37,010 bases of DNA from Intrasporangium oryzae NRRL B-24470 (GCF_000576595.1 NZ_AWSA01000044.1:1-37010), one strand, 5' to 3'. Counted from the stretch's first letter, positions 23,200 to 31,705 are shown. The notes: generated by a model from the sequence alone, not told the origin. Program-made: numbers and translations.

Positions 23200-23873
23200 T
23201 CAAGGCGGGCGCCCTCGTCGGTGGCGTCGCCGCCGCCGGGCTGTCCGTCTGGACGCTCCGCTGGTCGGCGATGCGGTGGGGCGCGACGACCGGGGAGACG
23301 ACCGAGCCGCTTCCCGGTGACCAGGTCCTGCCTGACGCCCGACTCGTCGCGACGCGGGCCATCACGATCGACGCACCGCCCGACCGGGTCTGGCCGTGGG
23401 TCGTCCAGATCGGTCAGGGCCGCGCCGGCTTCTACAGCTACGACGCCCTCGAGAACCTCGTCGGCTGCGACATCCACAGCGCCACCCGCATCGTCGAGTC
23501 GTGGCAGCACCTCGAGGTGGGCGACCGCGTGCGTCTTCACCCGCAGGTCGCGCTCGAGGTCGCCTCGGTCGACCCCGGACACTCCCTCGTCCTCCATGCC
23601 GGTGCGGCCATGGCCGGCTCGGCGGGTGGCTCAGCGGGTGCGGCGGCGCCGTCCGTCCCCTACGACTTCACCTGGGCGTTCGTCGTGCGCCGGCACCCGG
23701 GGCTGACGACGCGGCTCATCGTCCGCGAGCGCTACGCCTACGTGAGCCCCGCCTCCGTCATTCTCATCGAGTCCGTATCCGCCGCCAGCGCCGTCATGAG
23801 TCGCAAGATGTTGCGTGGGATCCGTGACCGCGCCGAACGGGCCATGCATCCCGGGTCGGCGATGGTCCTCTGA
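23178..23873 (+). CDS. SRPBCC family protein with N-terminal hydrophobic segment
   Basis: The 231-residue product begins with a hydrophobic stretch (LIKAGALVGGVAAAGLSVWTLRW, about 6-28), likely a membrane anchor. It then shows an SRPBCC domain: AITIDAPPDRVWPWVVQIGQGRAGFYSYDALENLVGCDIHSA at about 58-99 is characteristic of the SRPBCC subgroup with the GQGRAGFYSYD block. I chose the GTG at 23178, which lies 7 nt after GAAGGG and overlaps the secreted-protein gene; no ATG is available near the domain. The ligand is unknown. Confidence 0.75.
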   Translation: MLRVPGLIKAGALVGGVAAAGLSVWTLRWSAMRWGATTGETTEPLPGDQVLPDARLVATRAITIDAPPDRVWPWVVQIGQGRAGFYSYDALENLVGCDIHSATRIVESWQHLEVGDRVRLHPQVALEVASVDPGHSLVLHAGAAMAGSAGGSAGAAAPSVPYDFTWAFVVRRHPGLTTRLIVRERYAYVSPASVILIESVSAASAVMSRKMLRGIRDRAERAMHPGSAMVL

Positions 23874-23890
23874 CCTGACCTGACCTGACC
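23871..23890. repeat. TGACC pentanucleotide repeat, four copies
   Basis: Four perfect TGACC units begin exactly with the stop codon of the SRPBCC gene. Each unit supplies TGA in a shifted frame, so length change would not extend the protein. Confidence 0.9.
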
Positions 23891-23932
23891 TGGCACACAC
23901 GGCCCACCACGAGCGAGGACGGTTGATGGCTG

Positions 23933-25366
23933 ATGACGGTCGCTGAGGAGCTCGAGCCCATTGCACGCGGCGCGCTCGGCGCGGCGGTCCCGATCCGGTT
24001 GGAGGCGTGGGACGGGAGCGCGCTCGGACCGCCCGACGCCGACCTCCGCGTGCGTTTCACCTCGCGGCGGGCCCTGCGGCGGCTGCTGTGGGCCCCCAAT
24101 GAGCTCGGCTTCGCCCGAGCCTACGTGTCGGGAGACATCGAGATCGAGGGCGACCTGCTCGACGCGATGACCGGGCTGGGCGAGCTCGCCGACCCCGAGC
24201 GGGGACCCGGCGTCCAGATCACGCCCGGGCTCGTGGCCGAGATCGCCAGGGCCGTGGTGCGCCTGCGTGCCGTCGGCCCCCCGCCCCGCCCCCCGGCCGA
24301 GGAGATCCGTCTCGGCGGGCCTCTCCACTCGCTCCGGCGTGATGCCCGCGCCATCTCCCACCACTACGACGTCGGCAACGAGTTCTACCGTCTCGTCCTC
24401 GGGCCGTCGCTCGTCTACTCGTGCGCCTATTTCGAGCAGGAGGCGTCCGCGACCTACGGCCTCGACGAGGCGCAGCACGCCAAGCTCGACCTCGTCGCCC
24501 GCAAGCTGGGCCTCGAGCCGGGGATGCGCGTCCTCGACGTCGGTTGCGGCTGGGGGTCGTTCGTCCTCCACGCCGCGCGCGAGTACGGCGTCTCCGCCGT
24601 GGGCGTGACGCTCTCGCAGTCGCAGGCCCAGCTCGCCAGGGAGCGGGTCGCGGCCGCCGGGCTCATCGACCGTGTCGAGATCCGGGTCCAGGACTACCGC
24701 GAGGTGGACGACGGGCCGTTCGACGCGATCGCGAGCATCGGCATGGCCGAGCACGTGGGCCGCACGATGCTGCCCACCTACACCTCCCGCCTGCACATGC
24801 TGCTCAAGCCGGGTGGGCGCCTGCTCAACCACGCCATCTCTCGTCGGCCGCTGGCCTCGGACCACGAGCCGCCCAGCCGTCGCGAGCGCAAGGCCGGGCG
24901 CCCGGTCGACCGGACCTCGTTCATCGACCGCTACGTCTTCCCGGACGGCGAGCTCGAGCCCCTCTCGACGATGGTCGAGGCGATCGAGGAGGCCGGCCTC
25001 GAGGTCCGAGACGTCGAGGCGATCCGGGAGCACTACGGCCGCACCCTCCGCGCCTGGGTCTCGAACCTCGAGCGGTCGTGGGACGAGGCCGTCGCGCTGT
25101 CGAGCCCGGGCCGGGCCCGCGTGTGGCGGCTCTACATGGCCGGGTCGGCGCTCGCCTTCGAGGCGAACCGGATCGGCGTCAACCAGGTGCTCGCCGTTCG
25201 TCCCGAGCGCGCCGGCCGGAGCGGTATGCCGCTGACCCGCGCGACGCTGCTCGCGCCCGCTGCGCGCCTCGGCGGAGGTTCGGACACCCAGGGCGCGATC
25301 GACACGGCTCTGGTGTCCCCGAACGGCTCGACGGGAGCCGCGAGCGACGACGCGTGGACCATCTGA
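23933..25366 (+). CDS. Cyclopropane-fatty-acid synthase-like methyltransferase
   Basis: The 477-residue enzyme belongs to the SAM-dependent CFA synthase/UfaA1 family. These enzymes methylate double bonds of phospholipid acyl chains to give cyclopropane or, in some actinomycetes, methyl-branched products. Signature segments are HYDVGNEFYRL (144-154), YSCAYF (162-167), the SAM loop VLDVGCGWGSF (200-210) and the GMAEHVG active-site segment (near residues 270-276). The N-terminal domain (about 40-95) is the usual lipid-contact domain. ATG 23933 is used; GAGGAC lies upstream at a rather long distance. No tmsA-like partner is adjacent, so cyclopropanation versus 10-methyl synthesis cannot be decided. 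Confidence 0.92.
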   Translation: MTVAEELEPIARGALGAAVPIRLEAWDGSALGPPDADLRVRFTSRRALRRLLWAPNELGFARAYVSGDIEIEGDLLDAMTGLGELADPERGPGVQITPGLVAEIARAVVRLRAVGPPPRPPAEEIRLGGPLHSLRRDARAISHHYDVGNEFYRLVLGPSLVYSCAYFEQEASATYGLDEAQHAKLDLVARKLGLEPGMRVLDVGCGWGSFVLHAAREYGVSAVGVTLSQSQAQLARERVAAAGLIDRVEIRVQDYREVDDGPFDAIASIGMAEHVGRTMLPTYTSRLHMLLKPGGRLLNHAISRRPLASDHEPPSRRERKAGRPVDRTSFIDRYVFPDGELEPLSTMVEAIEEAGLEVRDVEAIREHYGRTLRAWVSNLERSWDEAVALSSPGRARVWRLYMAGSALAFEANRIGVNQVLAVRPERAGRSGMPLTRATLLAPAARLGGGSDTQGAIDTALVSPNGSTGAASDDAWTI

Positions 25367-25383
25367 CCGGGACCCTGCGCACC

Positions 25384-25411
25384 GGCGTCCTGAATGCGGC
25401 GTCCTGAATGC
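25384..25411. repeat. 14-bp tandem duplication
   Basis: GGCGTCCTGAATGC occurs twice in direct succession (25384, 25398) just before the terminator hairpin. Confidence 0.85.
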
Positions 25412-25416
25412 GGCGT

Positions 25417-25458
25417 CGTCTGCGCGAACCGGGGGATCGCCACCCGGTCGCGCAGACG
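25417..25458. terminator. Bidirectional terminator, CFA/DUF2500 genes
   Basis: A 16-bp stem with one bulged A (25417-25433 pairs with 25443-25458, arm CGTCTGCGCGA...CCGGG) closes a 9-nt loop in the gap between convergent genes. Confidence 0.8.
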
Positions 25459-25554
25459 GCGCGGCACTCGACCCGGCCCAGGCCCGGCACTCGCGGGCCC
25501 GCGACGCCGAGACGGCCCGGCGGCATACGGGCTCGTGGCCGAAGGGTCGGGAGC

Positions 25555-25965
25555 TCAGCGTCCGGCGAGGGTGCTGCGCGTGAACCCGTGGTAGCGCGTC
25601 CCCTGTGTCGTCAGGGTCCCCTGGTCGCCCTCGGCGAGCAGCCCGTACTCCGAGCGGTGCAGGTCCTGCTCGCGGCGGAGGCCCGCCGAGGTCTCGAAGG
25701 TGACGAAGTAGTCGGTCCGCGTCGCTGCGTCCCCGGCACAGCCGGAGATCTCCATGCGCTTGGCCACGACCATGGCCGGCTCGCTGAGGACGGGGGCAGC
25801 GTTGTTGCGCTGCCAGGTCCGGATACCTCGGACGATCACGACCCCGATGACGAGGACCGCGAGGACGGCGACCAGTGCGAAGACGACGGCGAAGGCGGTC
25901 GGTGGACCGGACAGCGGGTCGAGGGCGAAGGGCGACTCTTCGGTCGGACGACTGGCAAGGGGCAC
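25555..25965 (-). CDS. DUF2500 domain protein
   Basis: The 136-residue protein has one transmembrane helix (about 24-46) followed by a DUF2500 domain. The telling features are RNNAAPVLSEPAMVVAKR after the helix and the C-terminal TDYFVTFET...EYGLLAEGDQGTLTTQGTRYHGF, which I recognise as the family pattern. A GTG start at 25965 lies 5 nt after GAGGAG. Function is unknown; such proteins are membrane-anchored with a small beta domain. It lies about 160 bp downstream of the ornithine aminotransferase gene on the same strand. Confidence 0.85.
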   Translation of the reverse strand: MPLASRPTEESPFALDPLSGPPTAFAVVFALVAVLAVLVIGVVIVRGIRTWQRNNAAPVLSEPAMVVAKRMEISGCAGDAATRTDYFVTFETSAGLRREQDLHRSEYGLLAEGDQGTLTTQGTRYHGFTRSTLAGR

Positions 25966-26124
25966 GTGGACTCCTCAAGGGCGACGGGTGTCGTGCGGAC
26001 CCTCATGCGACGCGCGGGCGGCCCCGCCGGTTTCGGTCCGCACGGGGGAGTCTCGCGTCGCGGGAGCGATCCCGCATCCGGAGAGGGCGCCGAGTGCGGG
26101 CGCCGCGACGCCTCGCCCTCGGCC

Positions 26125-27378
26125 TCAGCGCAGGATGCGCTCGAACGCGTCGACGAGGACCTCGATCTCGTGCTCCTCGATGACGAGCGGCGGCGCGATG
26201 CGGACCGTCGAGCCGTGGGTGTCCTTGACGAGGACGCCGTGCTCGAGGAGGCGGTGCGAGGCCTCGCGCCCGGTCATGAGCGAGGGGTCGAGGTCGACGC
26301 CCGCCCAGAGGCCGCGGCAGCGGACCGCGTCGATGCCGTGACCGACGAGGCGGTCGAGGCCGTCGGCGAGGACCTTCCCGAGTCGCTCGGCCCGCTCCTG
26401 GTACTCGCCCGTGGCGAGCAGCCCGACGACGGCCTGGCCCACCGCGGCCCCCAGCGGGTTGCCTCCGAAGGTCGAGCCGTGGCTGCCGGGGGTGAAGACC
26501 CCGAGGACCGACCGGTCGGCGACGACCGCGGACACCGGGACGATGCCCCCGCCGAGGGCCTTGCCGAGGATGTACACGTCGGGCACGACGTCCTCGAGGT
26601 CGCACGCAAAGGTCGTGCCGGTGCGCCCCAGACCGGACTGGATCTCGTCGGCGAGCATGAGGACCCCGCGCTCGGACGTCAGCTCACGAACCCCCCGCAG
26701 CCAGCCGTCGGGCGGGATGATGACGCCGCCCTCGCCCTGGATCGGCTCGAGGAGCACGGCCACGGTCTCGTCGGTGATCGCCGCCTCGAGTGCATCGAGG
26801 TCGCCGTACGGCACGGTGTCGAAGCCGGGTGTGTACGGCCCGTAGTGGTCGTGGGCGACCGGGTCGTCGGAGAAGCTGATGATCGTCGTCGTCCGGCCAT
26901 GGAAGTTGCCGGCCATGACGACGATGCGGGCCCGGCCGTCCGGGACCCCCTTGACCTCGTAGCCCCACTTGCGCGACGTCTTGATCGCGGTCTCGACGGC
27001 CTCGGCGCCGGTGTTCATCGGCAGGACGAGCTCCTTGCCGGCGAGGGCGGCCAGGTCGCGGCAGAACGGCCCGAGCCGGTCGCTGTGGAACGCGCGGCTC
27101 GTCAGCGTGAGCCGCTCGAGCTGCTCGCGCGCGGCGCCGATGAGGATGGGGTTGAGATGGCCGAAGTTGAGGGCGGAGTACCCCGCGAGCGCGTCGAGGT
27201 AGCGCCGGCCCTCGACGTCGGTGACCCAGGCCCCCTCCGCGTGGGAGATCACCACGGGCAGCGGGTGGTAGTTGCTCGCCACCCACTCCTCCGCGAGGGA
27301 GACGTGGTGGTCGGTTGCGGTGGGGGTCTGGGGGTTCGTCCGCTCACGGGCCCCGGGGCGTGCGGCCGTGTCGCTCAC
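26125..27378 (-). CDS. rocD: Ornithine--oxo-acid aminotransferase
   Basis: This 417-residue class-III aminotransferase transfers the delta-amino group of ornithine to 2-oxoglutarate, giving glutamate semialdehyde, a step of arginine/ornithine catabolism. PLP ligands are visible: K273 in LGKALGGG (Schiff base), D244 in LADEIQSGLGRTG, and the phosphate loop NTGAEAVETA (122-131). NYHPLPVVIS (36-45) and GYSALNFGH (66-74) are typical of RocD rather than of acetylornithine aminotransferase. The start is a GTG with GAGGA immediately adjacent, which is an unusually short spacing. It is divergent from the COG2403 gene. Confidence 0.92.
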   Translation of the reverse strand: MSDTAARPGARERTNPQTPTATDHHVSLAEEWVASNYHPLPVVISHAEGAWVTDVEGRRYLDALAGYSALNFGHLNPILIGAAREQLERLTLTSRAFHSDRLGPFCRDLAALAGKELVLPMNTGAEAVETAIKTSRKWGYEVKGVPDGRARIVVMAGNFHGRTTTIISFSDDPVAHDHYGPYTPGFDTVPYGDLDALEAAITDETVAVLLEPIQGEGGVIIPPDGWLRGVRELTSERGVLMLADEIQSGLGRTGTTFACDLEDVVPDVYILGKALGGGIVPVSAVVADRSVLGVFTPGSHGSTFGGNPLGAAVGQAVVGLLATGEYQERAERLGKVLADGLDRLVGHGIDAVRCRGLWAGVDLDPSLMTGREASHRLLEHGVLVKDTHGSTVRIAPPLVIEEHEIEVLVDAFERILR

Positions 27379-27437
27379 TCCTCGATCGTGTCACTGCGCC
27401 GAGCGACTGGCGGGCGAATCGGCCCGCCGGGTGACGA

Positions 27438-27473
27438 GGGTCTCGTGAGAAGGGTCTCGTGAGAAGGGTCTCG
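27438..27473. repeat. 14-bp direct repeat in divergent promoter region
   Basis: GGGTCTCGTGAGAA occurs at 27438 and 27452, with a third truncated copy at 27466. Each full copy contains the near-palindrome TCTCGTGAGA, so this could be an array of regulator sites between the ornithine aminotransferase and COG2403 genes. Confidence 0.75.
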
Positions 27474-27593
27474 AACCCCCCACGGCGCGGACCGGCGGTG
27501 GAAAACTGGGGCTCGGCGGGTCCCGCAGCCAGGACTACCCCTCGCCCGGGGTGTGTCGGTTCCCGGCGGTCGACCTCAGCCTCGGAGAGTCCC

Positions 27594-29027
27594 ATGAGCA
27601 CCTCGACGAGTCCCCAGCACACGGTTCCACCGCTGACGGCCCCAGAGCCGTCGCATGCCGCTGCGTCGGACGGCGGGCCGCACGACCGGCCCGCGCCGCG
27701 TCGGGTCGTCATCCTGGGCGCTGCCGGGCGCGACTTCCACGACTTCAACGTCCTGTTCCGGGGGGATCCTGCGTATGAGGTCGTGGCATTCACGGCGACG
27801 CAGATCCCCGACATCGACGGACGGCGCTACCCGCGGGACCTCGCGGGTCGCCTCTACCCGGAAGGGATCCCGATCGTCGACGAGTCCGCGCTGACCGAGT
27901 TGGTCGAGCGCGAGCGCGTCGACATCGCCGTCTTCGCGTACTCCGACGTGCCGCACGAGCGGGTCATGCACCTCGCGTCGTCGTGCATCGCGGCGGGCGC
28001 GGACTTCTGGTTGCCGAGCGCCCGGACGACGATGATCGCGAGCACCAAGCCCGTCATCGCGGTGACAGCGGTCCGGACCGGCGTCGGCAAGAGCCAGACG
28101 ACCCGGGCGCTCGGGCGCATCCTCATCGGTCTCGGCAAGCGGGTCGTCGCGATCCGCCACCCCATGCCCTACGGCGACCTCTCCCGGCAGGCGTGCCAGC
28201 GTTTCGCGACGTACGCCGACCTCGACGCGCACGACTGCACGATCGAGGAGCGGGAGGAGTACGAGCCGCACATCGACGCAGGGATCGTCGTCTACGCCGG
28301 CGTCGACTACGAGCAGATCCTGCGCCGGGCGGAGGAGGAGGCGGACGTCATCCTCTGGGACGGCGGCAACAACGACCTGCCCTTCTACGTCCCGGACCTC
28401 CACATCGTCCTCGCGGACCCGCTCCGCCCCGGCGACGAGGCGCGCTACCACCCGGGCGAGGCCAACGTTCGCATGGCCGGACTCGTGATCATCAACAAGT
28501 GCGACTCGGCGCGTCTCGAGGACATCGAGGCGGTCGAGGCGTCGGTCCGAGAGCTCAACCCCTCCGCGACCGTCGTGCGGGCCGACAGCCCGGTCACAGT
28601 CGAGGACGAGTCCGTCGTCCGCGGGAGGAGGGTCATCGTCATCGAGGACGGGCCGACGCTCACTCACGGCTCGATGAGCTTCGGTGCGGGCGTCGTCGGG
28701 GCGCGCGCCTCGGGCGTGGCCGAGATCGTCGACCCGAGCCCGTTCGCAGTCGGCTCGATCGCCGCCACCTACGAGCGCTACCCGAACGCCCGCGGCATCC
28801 TGCCCGCGATGGGGTACGGCGACGAGCAGGTGCGCGACCTCGAGGCGACCATCGCCGCGGCGGTCGACGCGGGCGCCTGCGACGCGATCGTCTCGGGCAC
28901 CCCGATCGACATCACCCGGGTGCTGTCCGTATCCGTGCCCCTCGTGCGGGCTCGCTACGAGCTGCGCGAGCGGACGCCCGGAGGACTCGAGGCCGCCGTG
29001 TGCGCGGTCCTCGATCAGGGGGAGTGA
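27594..29027 (+). CDS. COG2403-type GTPase (cyclic 2,3-diphosphoglycerate synthetase-like)
   Basis: The 477-residue protein resembles the family that includes archaeal cyclic 2,3-diphosphoglycerate synthetase, annotated in bacteria as a predicted GTPase. An N-terminal Rossmann-like domain (RRVVILGAAGRDFHDFNVLFR, about 36-56) precedes a P-loop domain with GVGKSQTT at 163-170. Other family blocks are DVILWDGGNNDLPF (Walker B-like), LVIINKCD (NKxD-like guanine recognition), TLTHGSMSFGAGVVGA and PAMGYGDEQ. The first 35 residues are a low-complexity tail. GGAGAG before the ATG sets the start. In actinomycetes the product and partner are not known. Confidence 0.85.
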   Translation: MSTSTSPQHTVPPLTAPEPSHAAASDGGPHDRPAPRRVVILGAAGRDFHDFNVLFRGDPAYEVVAFTATQIPDIDGRRYPRDLAGRLYPEGIPIVDESALTELVERERVDIAVFAYSDVPHERVMHLASSCIAAGADFWLPSARTTMIASTKPVIAVTAVRTGVGKSQTTRALGRILIGLGKRVVAIRHPMPYGDLSRQACQRFATYADLDAHDCTIEEREEYEPHIDAGIVVYAGVDYEQILRRAEEEADVILWDGGNNDLPFYVPDLHIVLADPLRPGDEARYHPGEANVRMAGLVIINKCDSARLEDIEAVEASVRELNPSATVVRADSPVTVEDESVVRGRRVIVIEDGPTLTHGSMSFGAGVVGARASGVAEIVDPSPFAVGSIAATYERYPNARGILPAMGYGDEQVRDLEATIAAAVDAGACDAIVSGTPIDITRVLSVSVPLVRARYELRERTPGGLEAAVCAVLDQGE

Positions 29028-29058
29028 AAGACAGGGCCGCCCAGCGTCGTGCGGCCCG

Positions 29059-29096
29059 GCTCGGCGGCATATGCCTCATCTCGTATGCCGCTGAGC
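29059..29096. terminator. GTATGCCG hairpin after the COG2403 gene
   Basis: GCTCGGCGGCATA (29059-29071) pairs with TATGCCGCTGAGC (29084-29096) with one G-T wobble and a 12-nt loop, 31 bp after the COG2403 stop. It is a candidate terminator built from two opposed copies of the recurrent word. Confidence 0.6.
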
Positions 29097-29192
29097 TCAG
29101 TCCCGAGCCCTGGTGGCCTCGCTGCCCGCGACGACACCGACCCGGGCGTGGGCGTCCGGTCGAGTGCACCCGCCTTCACCTGGCTCCCACTC

Positions 29193-29228
29193 GGTTGCTC
29201 ACACGGTTGCCCACACGGTTGTCCACTC
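29193..29228. repeat. 12-bp tandem repeat, three copies
   Basis: GGTTGCTCACAC, GGTTGCCCACAC and GGTTGTCCACTC are adjacent in the convergent gap between the COG2403 and HNH genes. Confidence 0.85.
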
Positions 29229-29264
29229 AATGGAGGACGACCGCCGTGCGGTCAGAGCATGGCT

Positions 29265-29293
29265 CGCACCCCGCTCGGCAGGGGCGGGGTGCG
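29265..29293 (-). terminator. Terminator of the DUF222/HNH gene
   Basis: Perfect 10-bp arms CGCACCCCGC (29265-29274) and GCGGGGTGCG (29284-29293) close a 9-nt loop, 12 bp past the minus-strand stop. Confidence 0.75.
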
Positions 29294-29304
29294 GAGCGCG
29301 GCAG

Positions 29305-30969
29305 CTAGACGTGCCACGTCACGTGCGCGGCCGTGATCGCCGCGACGAGACCGTGCTGGTGGACGTGGGTGTGGTGCCGTCGGCACAGCAGCGTCGTCGT
29401 CAGCAGGGAGGTCGTGCCCCCGAGAAACCAGGGCTGGTTGTGATGGGCATCGGTCCACTGCGCCGGGATGCTGCAGCCGGGGAAGGTGCACCCGCGATCG
29501 CGGGTGATGAGCGCGAGGCGCAGGCCGCGGGTGACGAGACGCTTCTCGCGGCCGACGTCGAGGGGCTCGCTCTCGGATCCGAGAACCATGGGCACGATCG
29601 CCGCATCGCACGCGAGGCGGCGGACGGTCGCTGCCGACAGGACGTCTCCCGAGGCCGTCACGCCGGCGCCCTCGAGACGACCGGTGAGCACGTCGTGGTC
29701 GATGGTCACGACGACCTTGGCCTTGTCGGTCGTGGACACCCCGTCCGGCGAGGACACTCCACGGGCGACGACCTCGACGAGCGCGTCGGCCCGGCGCTTC
29801 GCCGGCGAGCGCGGGTCTGGCTCGAGGGTGCGTCCGCGCTCGTCGACGCTGGGGCAGGGCCGTGAGAGCGGGTCGACGGCGGACCTGATGACGGCGGCCG
29901 CCTCGGGATCGAGCAGGCCGTGCATCCGGACCATGCCGGTCGCGTTGGGCTGCGCGAACCACAGGCCCCGGGCTTGGCGCCGGCCCTCGTCGATGCGGTC
30001 ATGGTCGGGCGGGGGAGTGATCTGCTCGGTGTGGTGACGCACGAGCCGCGCGAGCTCCTCGGCGCGCAGGACCGGTGCCTGTGCGGTCAGGTCGTCGATG
30101 GCCTCGTCGAGCTCGACCGGGTCGGCGACGAGGTGGGTCCGCTCGTGGAAGCCGACGATCTGAGCGGCCTTGGCGACGCTGACGTGCTGCATCGAGACCC
30201 GCGTGCGGAGCACCGCCCACCGGGGCTCGTTGACCGCCCGGGCGACCGTGACGAACGCCCGGGCCGCCGCCGCGGTCAACCCCGGGTCATGGGCGCGAAG
30301 CCAGTCGACGCGCGAGAGACCCCCGGGTGGCTCGGCGCCGCGTGCCTCGAGCTCGGCGAGGACGTTGACGAGCATGACGTCGTGGTCGGCCCGCAGGGAC
30401 GCGACGTGCTCCGCGGCCGCGACGAGCTCGTCCTCGGCGTGCCGGGTCAGGTGCATGCCGACGACGGCCTCGACCATGACGCCGACGGGCTCGGGACGGC
30501 CCGGCTCGCCCGGGCCGTCGGGCACCCATCCGGCGTCGGCCCCGTCGAGGTCGAGTGTCTCGGGGTCGACGGACGTGACCCGCAGCGGGTCGACCCAGAG
30601 GGCCGCGTCCGGGTCGAGCTCGGCCCAGACGCCGCGCCCGACCGGCCTTCGGGCGGGCACGCCGGGCGCCCCTCCCGCGGACCACGCGGCGAACGTGGGT
30701 CCGCCGGCTGTCTCGCCCGGGGGCACATCGCTCGGCTCGGGGCCACGGCGGCGAGAGGCGGAGGCCTGCGGAACCCCGACCGGTCTGGCCGAGAACCGTC
30801 CCCGCCGTGTTTGTGCCCGCCCGCTGCCCCGGACGGGCGGAGCGGCGGACGTCGGCGGCGCCAGCGATGCACGGAAGGCCGCGGAGGCACCACGGGCCGC
30901 CTGCTGGCGCGACTCCATGTCCGTGAGTCGCGCTCGCAGCTCCTCGAGCAGCCCTGCGCCGCCTGCCAT
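29305..30969 (-). CDS. DUF222/HNH endonuclease (13E12 family-like)
   Basis: The 554-residue protein has an N-terminal low-complexity Pro/Ala/Arg region (to about 125), a DUF222 domain (about 160-450; HLTRHAEDELVAAAEHVASL, then the LDPEAAAVIRSAVDPLSRP block) and a C-terminal HNH nuclease. The HNH module runs from C494 (CTFPGC) through a double-His motif near 509-510 (TDAHHN) to CRRHH (529-533), giving the zinc and catalytic residues. Such proteins are multicopy in mycobacteria and related actinomycetes, where 13E12 forms are linked to mobile elements. I see no terminal repeats here. The start at 30969 is leaderless (TACGAT 6 nt upstream). Confidence 0.9.
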   Translation of the reverse strand: MAGGAGLLEELRARLTDMESRQQAARGASAAFRASLAPPTSAAPPVRGSGRAQTRRGRFSARPVGVPQASASRRRGPEPSDVPPGETAGGPTFAAWSAGGAPGVPARRPVGRGVWAELDPDAALWVDPLRVTSVDPETLDLDGADAGWVPDGPGEPGRPEPVGVMVEAVVGMHLTRHAEDELVAAAEHVASLRADHDVMLVNVLAELEARGAEPPGGLSRVDWLRAHDPGLTAAAARAFVTVARAVNEPRWAVLRTRVSMQHVSVAKAAQIVGFHERTHLVADPVELDEAIDDLTAQAPVLRAEELARLVRHHTEQITPPPDHDRIDEGRRQARGLWFAQPNATGMVRMHGLLDPEAAAVIRSAVDPLSRPCPSVDERGRTLEPDPRSPAKRRADALVEVVARGVSSPDGVSTTDKAKVVVTIDHDVLTGRLEGAGVTASGDVLSAATVRRLACDAAIVPMVLGSESEPLDVGREKRLVTRGLRLALITRDRGCTFPGCSIPAQWTDAHHNQPWFLGGTTSLLTTTLLCRRHHTHVHQHGLVAAITAAHVTWHV

Positions 30970-30975
30970 GGATCG

Positions 30976-30981
30976 ATCGTA
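30976..30981 (-). promoter_or_regulatory. -10 element, leaderless HNH gene
   Basis: TACGAT on the minus strand is separated from the ATG by 6 nt, and no ribosome site is present. Confidence 0.6.
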
Positions 30982-31009
30982 TGTTCGACCACCGACAGTC
31001 GGTTCACGT

Positions 31010-31027
31010 TCGTCCCGCACGGGACGA
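31010..31027. promoter_or_regulatory. Palindromic operator candidate between divergent genes
   Basis: TCGTCCCG and CGGGACGA form perfect 8-bp arms around CA, midway between the HNH gene promoter and that of the membrane protein. A two-gene operator is possible; no regulator is adjacent. Confidence 0.5.
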
Positions 31028-31070
31028 GATCGCGAGACCTTCGGCCCTGCCGCCACGGCCACGCCCGACC

Positions 31071-31076
31071 TAGCGT
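31071..31076 (+). promoter_or_regulatory. -10 element of the membrane-protein gene
   Basis: TAGCGT followed by CGAG precedes the GGAGGAGG ribosome site by about 16 bp. The same TAGCGTCG word precedes the genes at 4858 and 33962. Confidence 0.45.
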
Positions 31077-31105
31077 CGAGTTGGAGACGACTGGAGGAGG
31101 TCCCC

Positions 31106-31687
31106 ATGTCACTCACGACACCACCGAAGCAGCCCACCGAACCGACACCACCCACCCAGCCGACTCAGCTGACCCAGCCGACCCAGTCCACCGAGCCGAC
31201 CCAGTCCACCGAGCCGACCCAGCCGCCCCGGCCCGCCGAGACCCGCCAGACCCCCGAGCTGAGACGGCCCCCGATCGCCACGCGCCGGATCGGGTACGCG
31301 GTCGCCGTCGTCGTCAACGCGCTCATCCTCTTCGGGATCAACGTCTGGCCCGGCTGGGAGGTCGTGCCCTTCCTCACCGCGGACATGGCGCTCGTCCTCG
31401 GTATCATCAACGCCTCGATCCTCGTCGGCATCGCCGCCAACCTCGTGTACCTCGTCCGCGACTCGCGCCGCATCCGCGCGATCGGCGACATCGCGACGAA
31501 CTCGGTCGGTCTCGCCGCGATGGTTCGCCTCTACCAGGTCGCGCCGTTCGACTTCTCCGGCAGCACGTTCGATTGGCTCCGTGTCGTGCAGATCCTGCTT
31601 TTCATCGGCATCGCCGGCGCCGTCATCGGCATCATCGCGGCGATCGTCTCGCTCGTCCGGTCGGCGATCGACCCGGCACGCGACTGA
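31106..31687 (+). CDS. Membrane protein with PTQ/PTE-repeat N-terminus
   Basis: The 193-residue protein has a 55-residue Thr/Pro/Gln tail of repeated PTQ, PTE and STE units, then about four membrane helices (roughly 64-82, 88-112, 130-142, 152-188). The helix region IGYAVAVVVNALILFGINVWPGW and FLTADMALVLGIINASILVGIAANLVYLV resembles conserved actinobacterial membrane proteins without assigned function. GGAGGAGG lies 5 nt before the ATG, the strongest ribosome site in the window. Confidence 0.82.
   Translation: MSLTTPPKQPTEPTPPTQPTQLTQPTQSTEPTQSTEPTQPPRPAETRQTPELRRPPIATRRIGYAVAVVVNALILFGINVWPGWEVVPFLTADMALVLGIINASILVGIAANLVYLVRDSRRIRAIGDIATNSVGLAAMVRLYQVAPFDFSGSTFDWLRVVQILLFIGIAGAVIGIIAAIVSLVRSAIDPARD
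31178..31225. repeat. 18-bp coding tandem repeat, 2.7 copies
   Basis: CCGACCCAGTCCACCGAG at 31178 and 31196 is followed by a partial unit at 31214. It encodes the PTQSTE tail and keeps frame. Confidence 0.85.
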
Positions 31688-31705
31688 CGGCCAATCTGCG
31701 CTCCC

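Noticed and set aside
23926-23946. Small frame starting at the ATG 7 bp before the CFA-type gene
   Set aside because: It ends after six codons and is most likely chance; at best it could slightly modulate initiation.
29305-30969. Complete mobile element around the DUF222/HNH gene
   Set aside because: I found no flanking inverted repeats, target duplication or associated recombinase.
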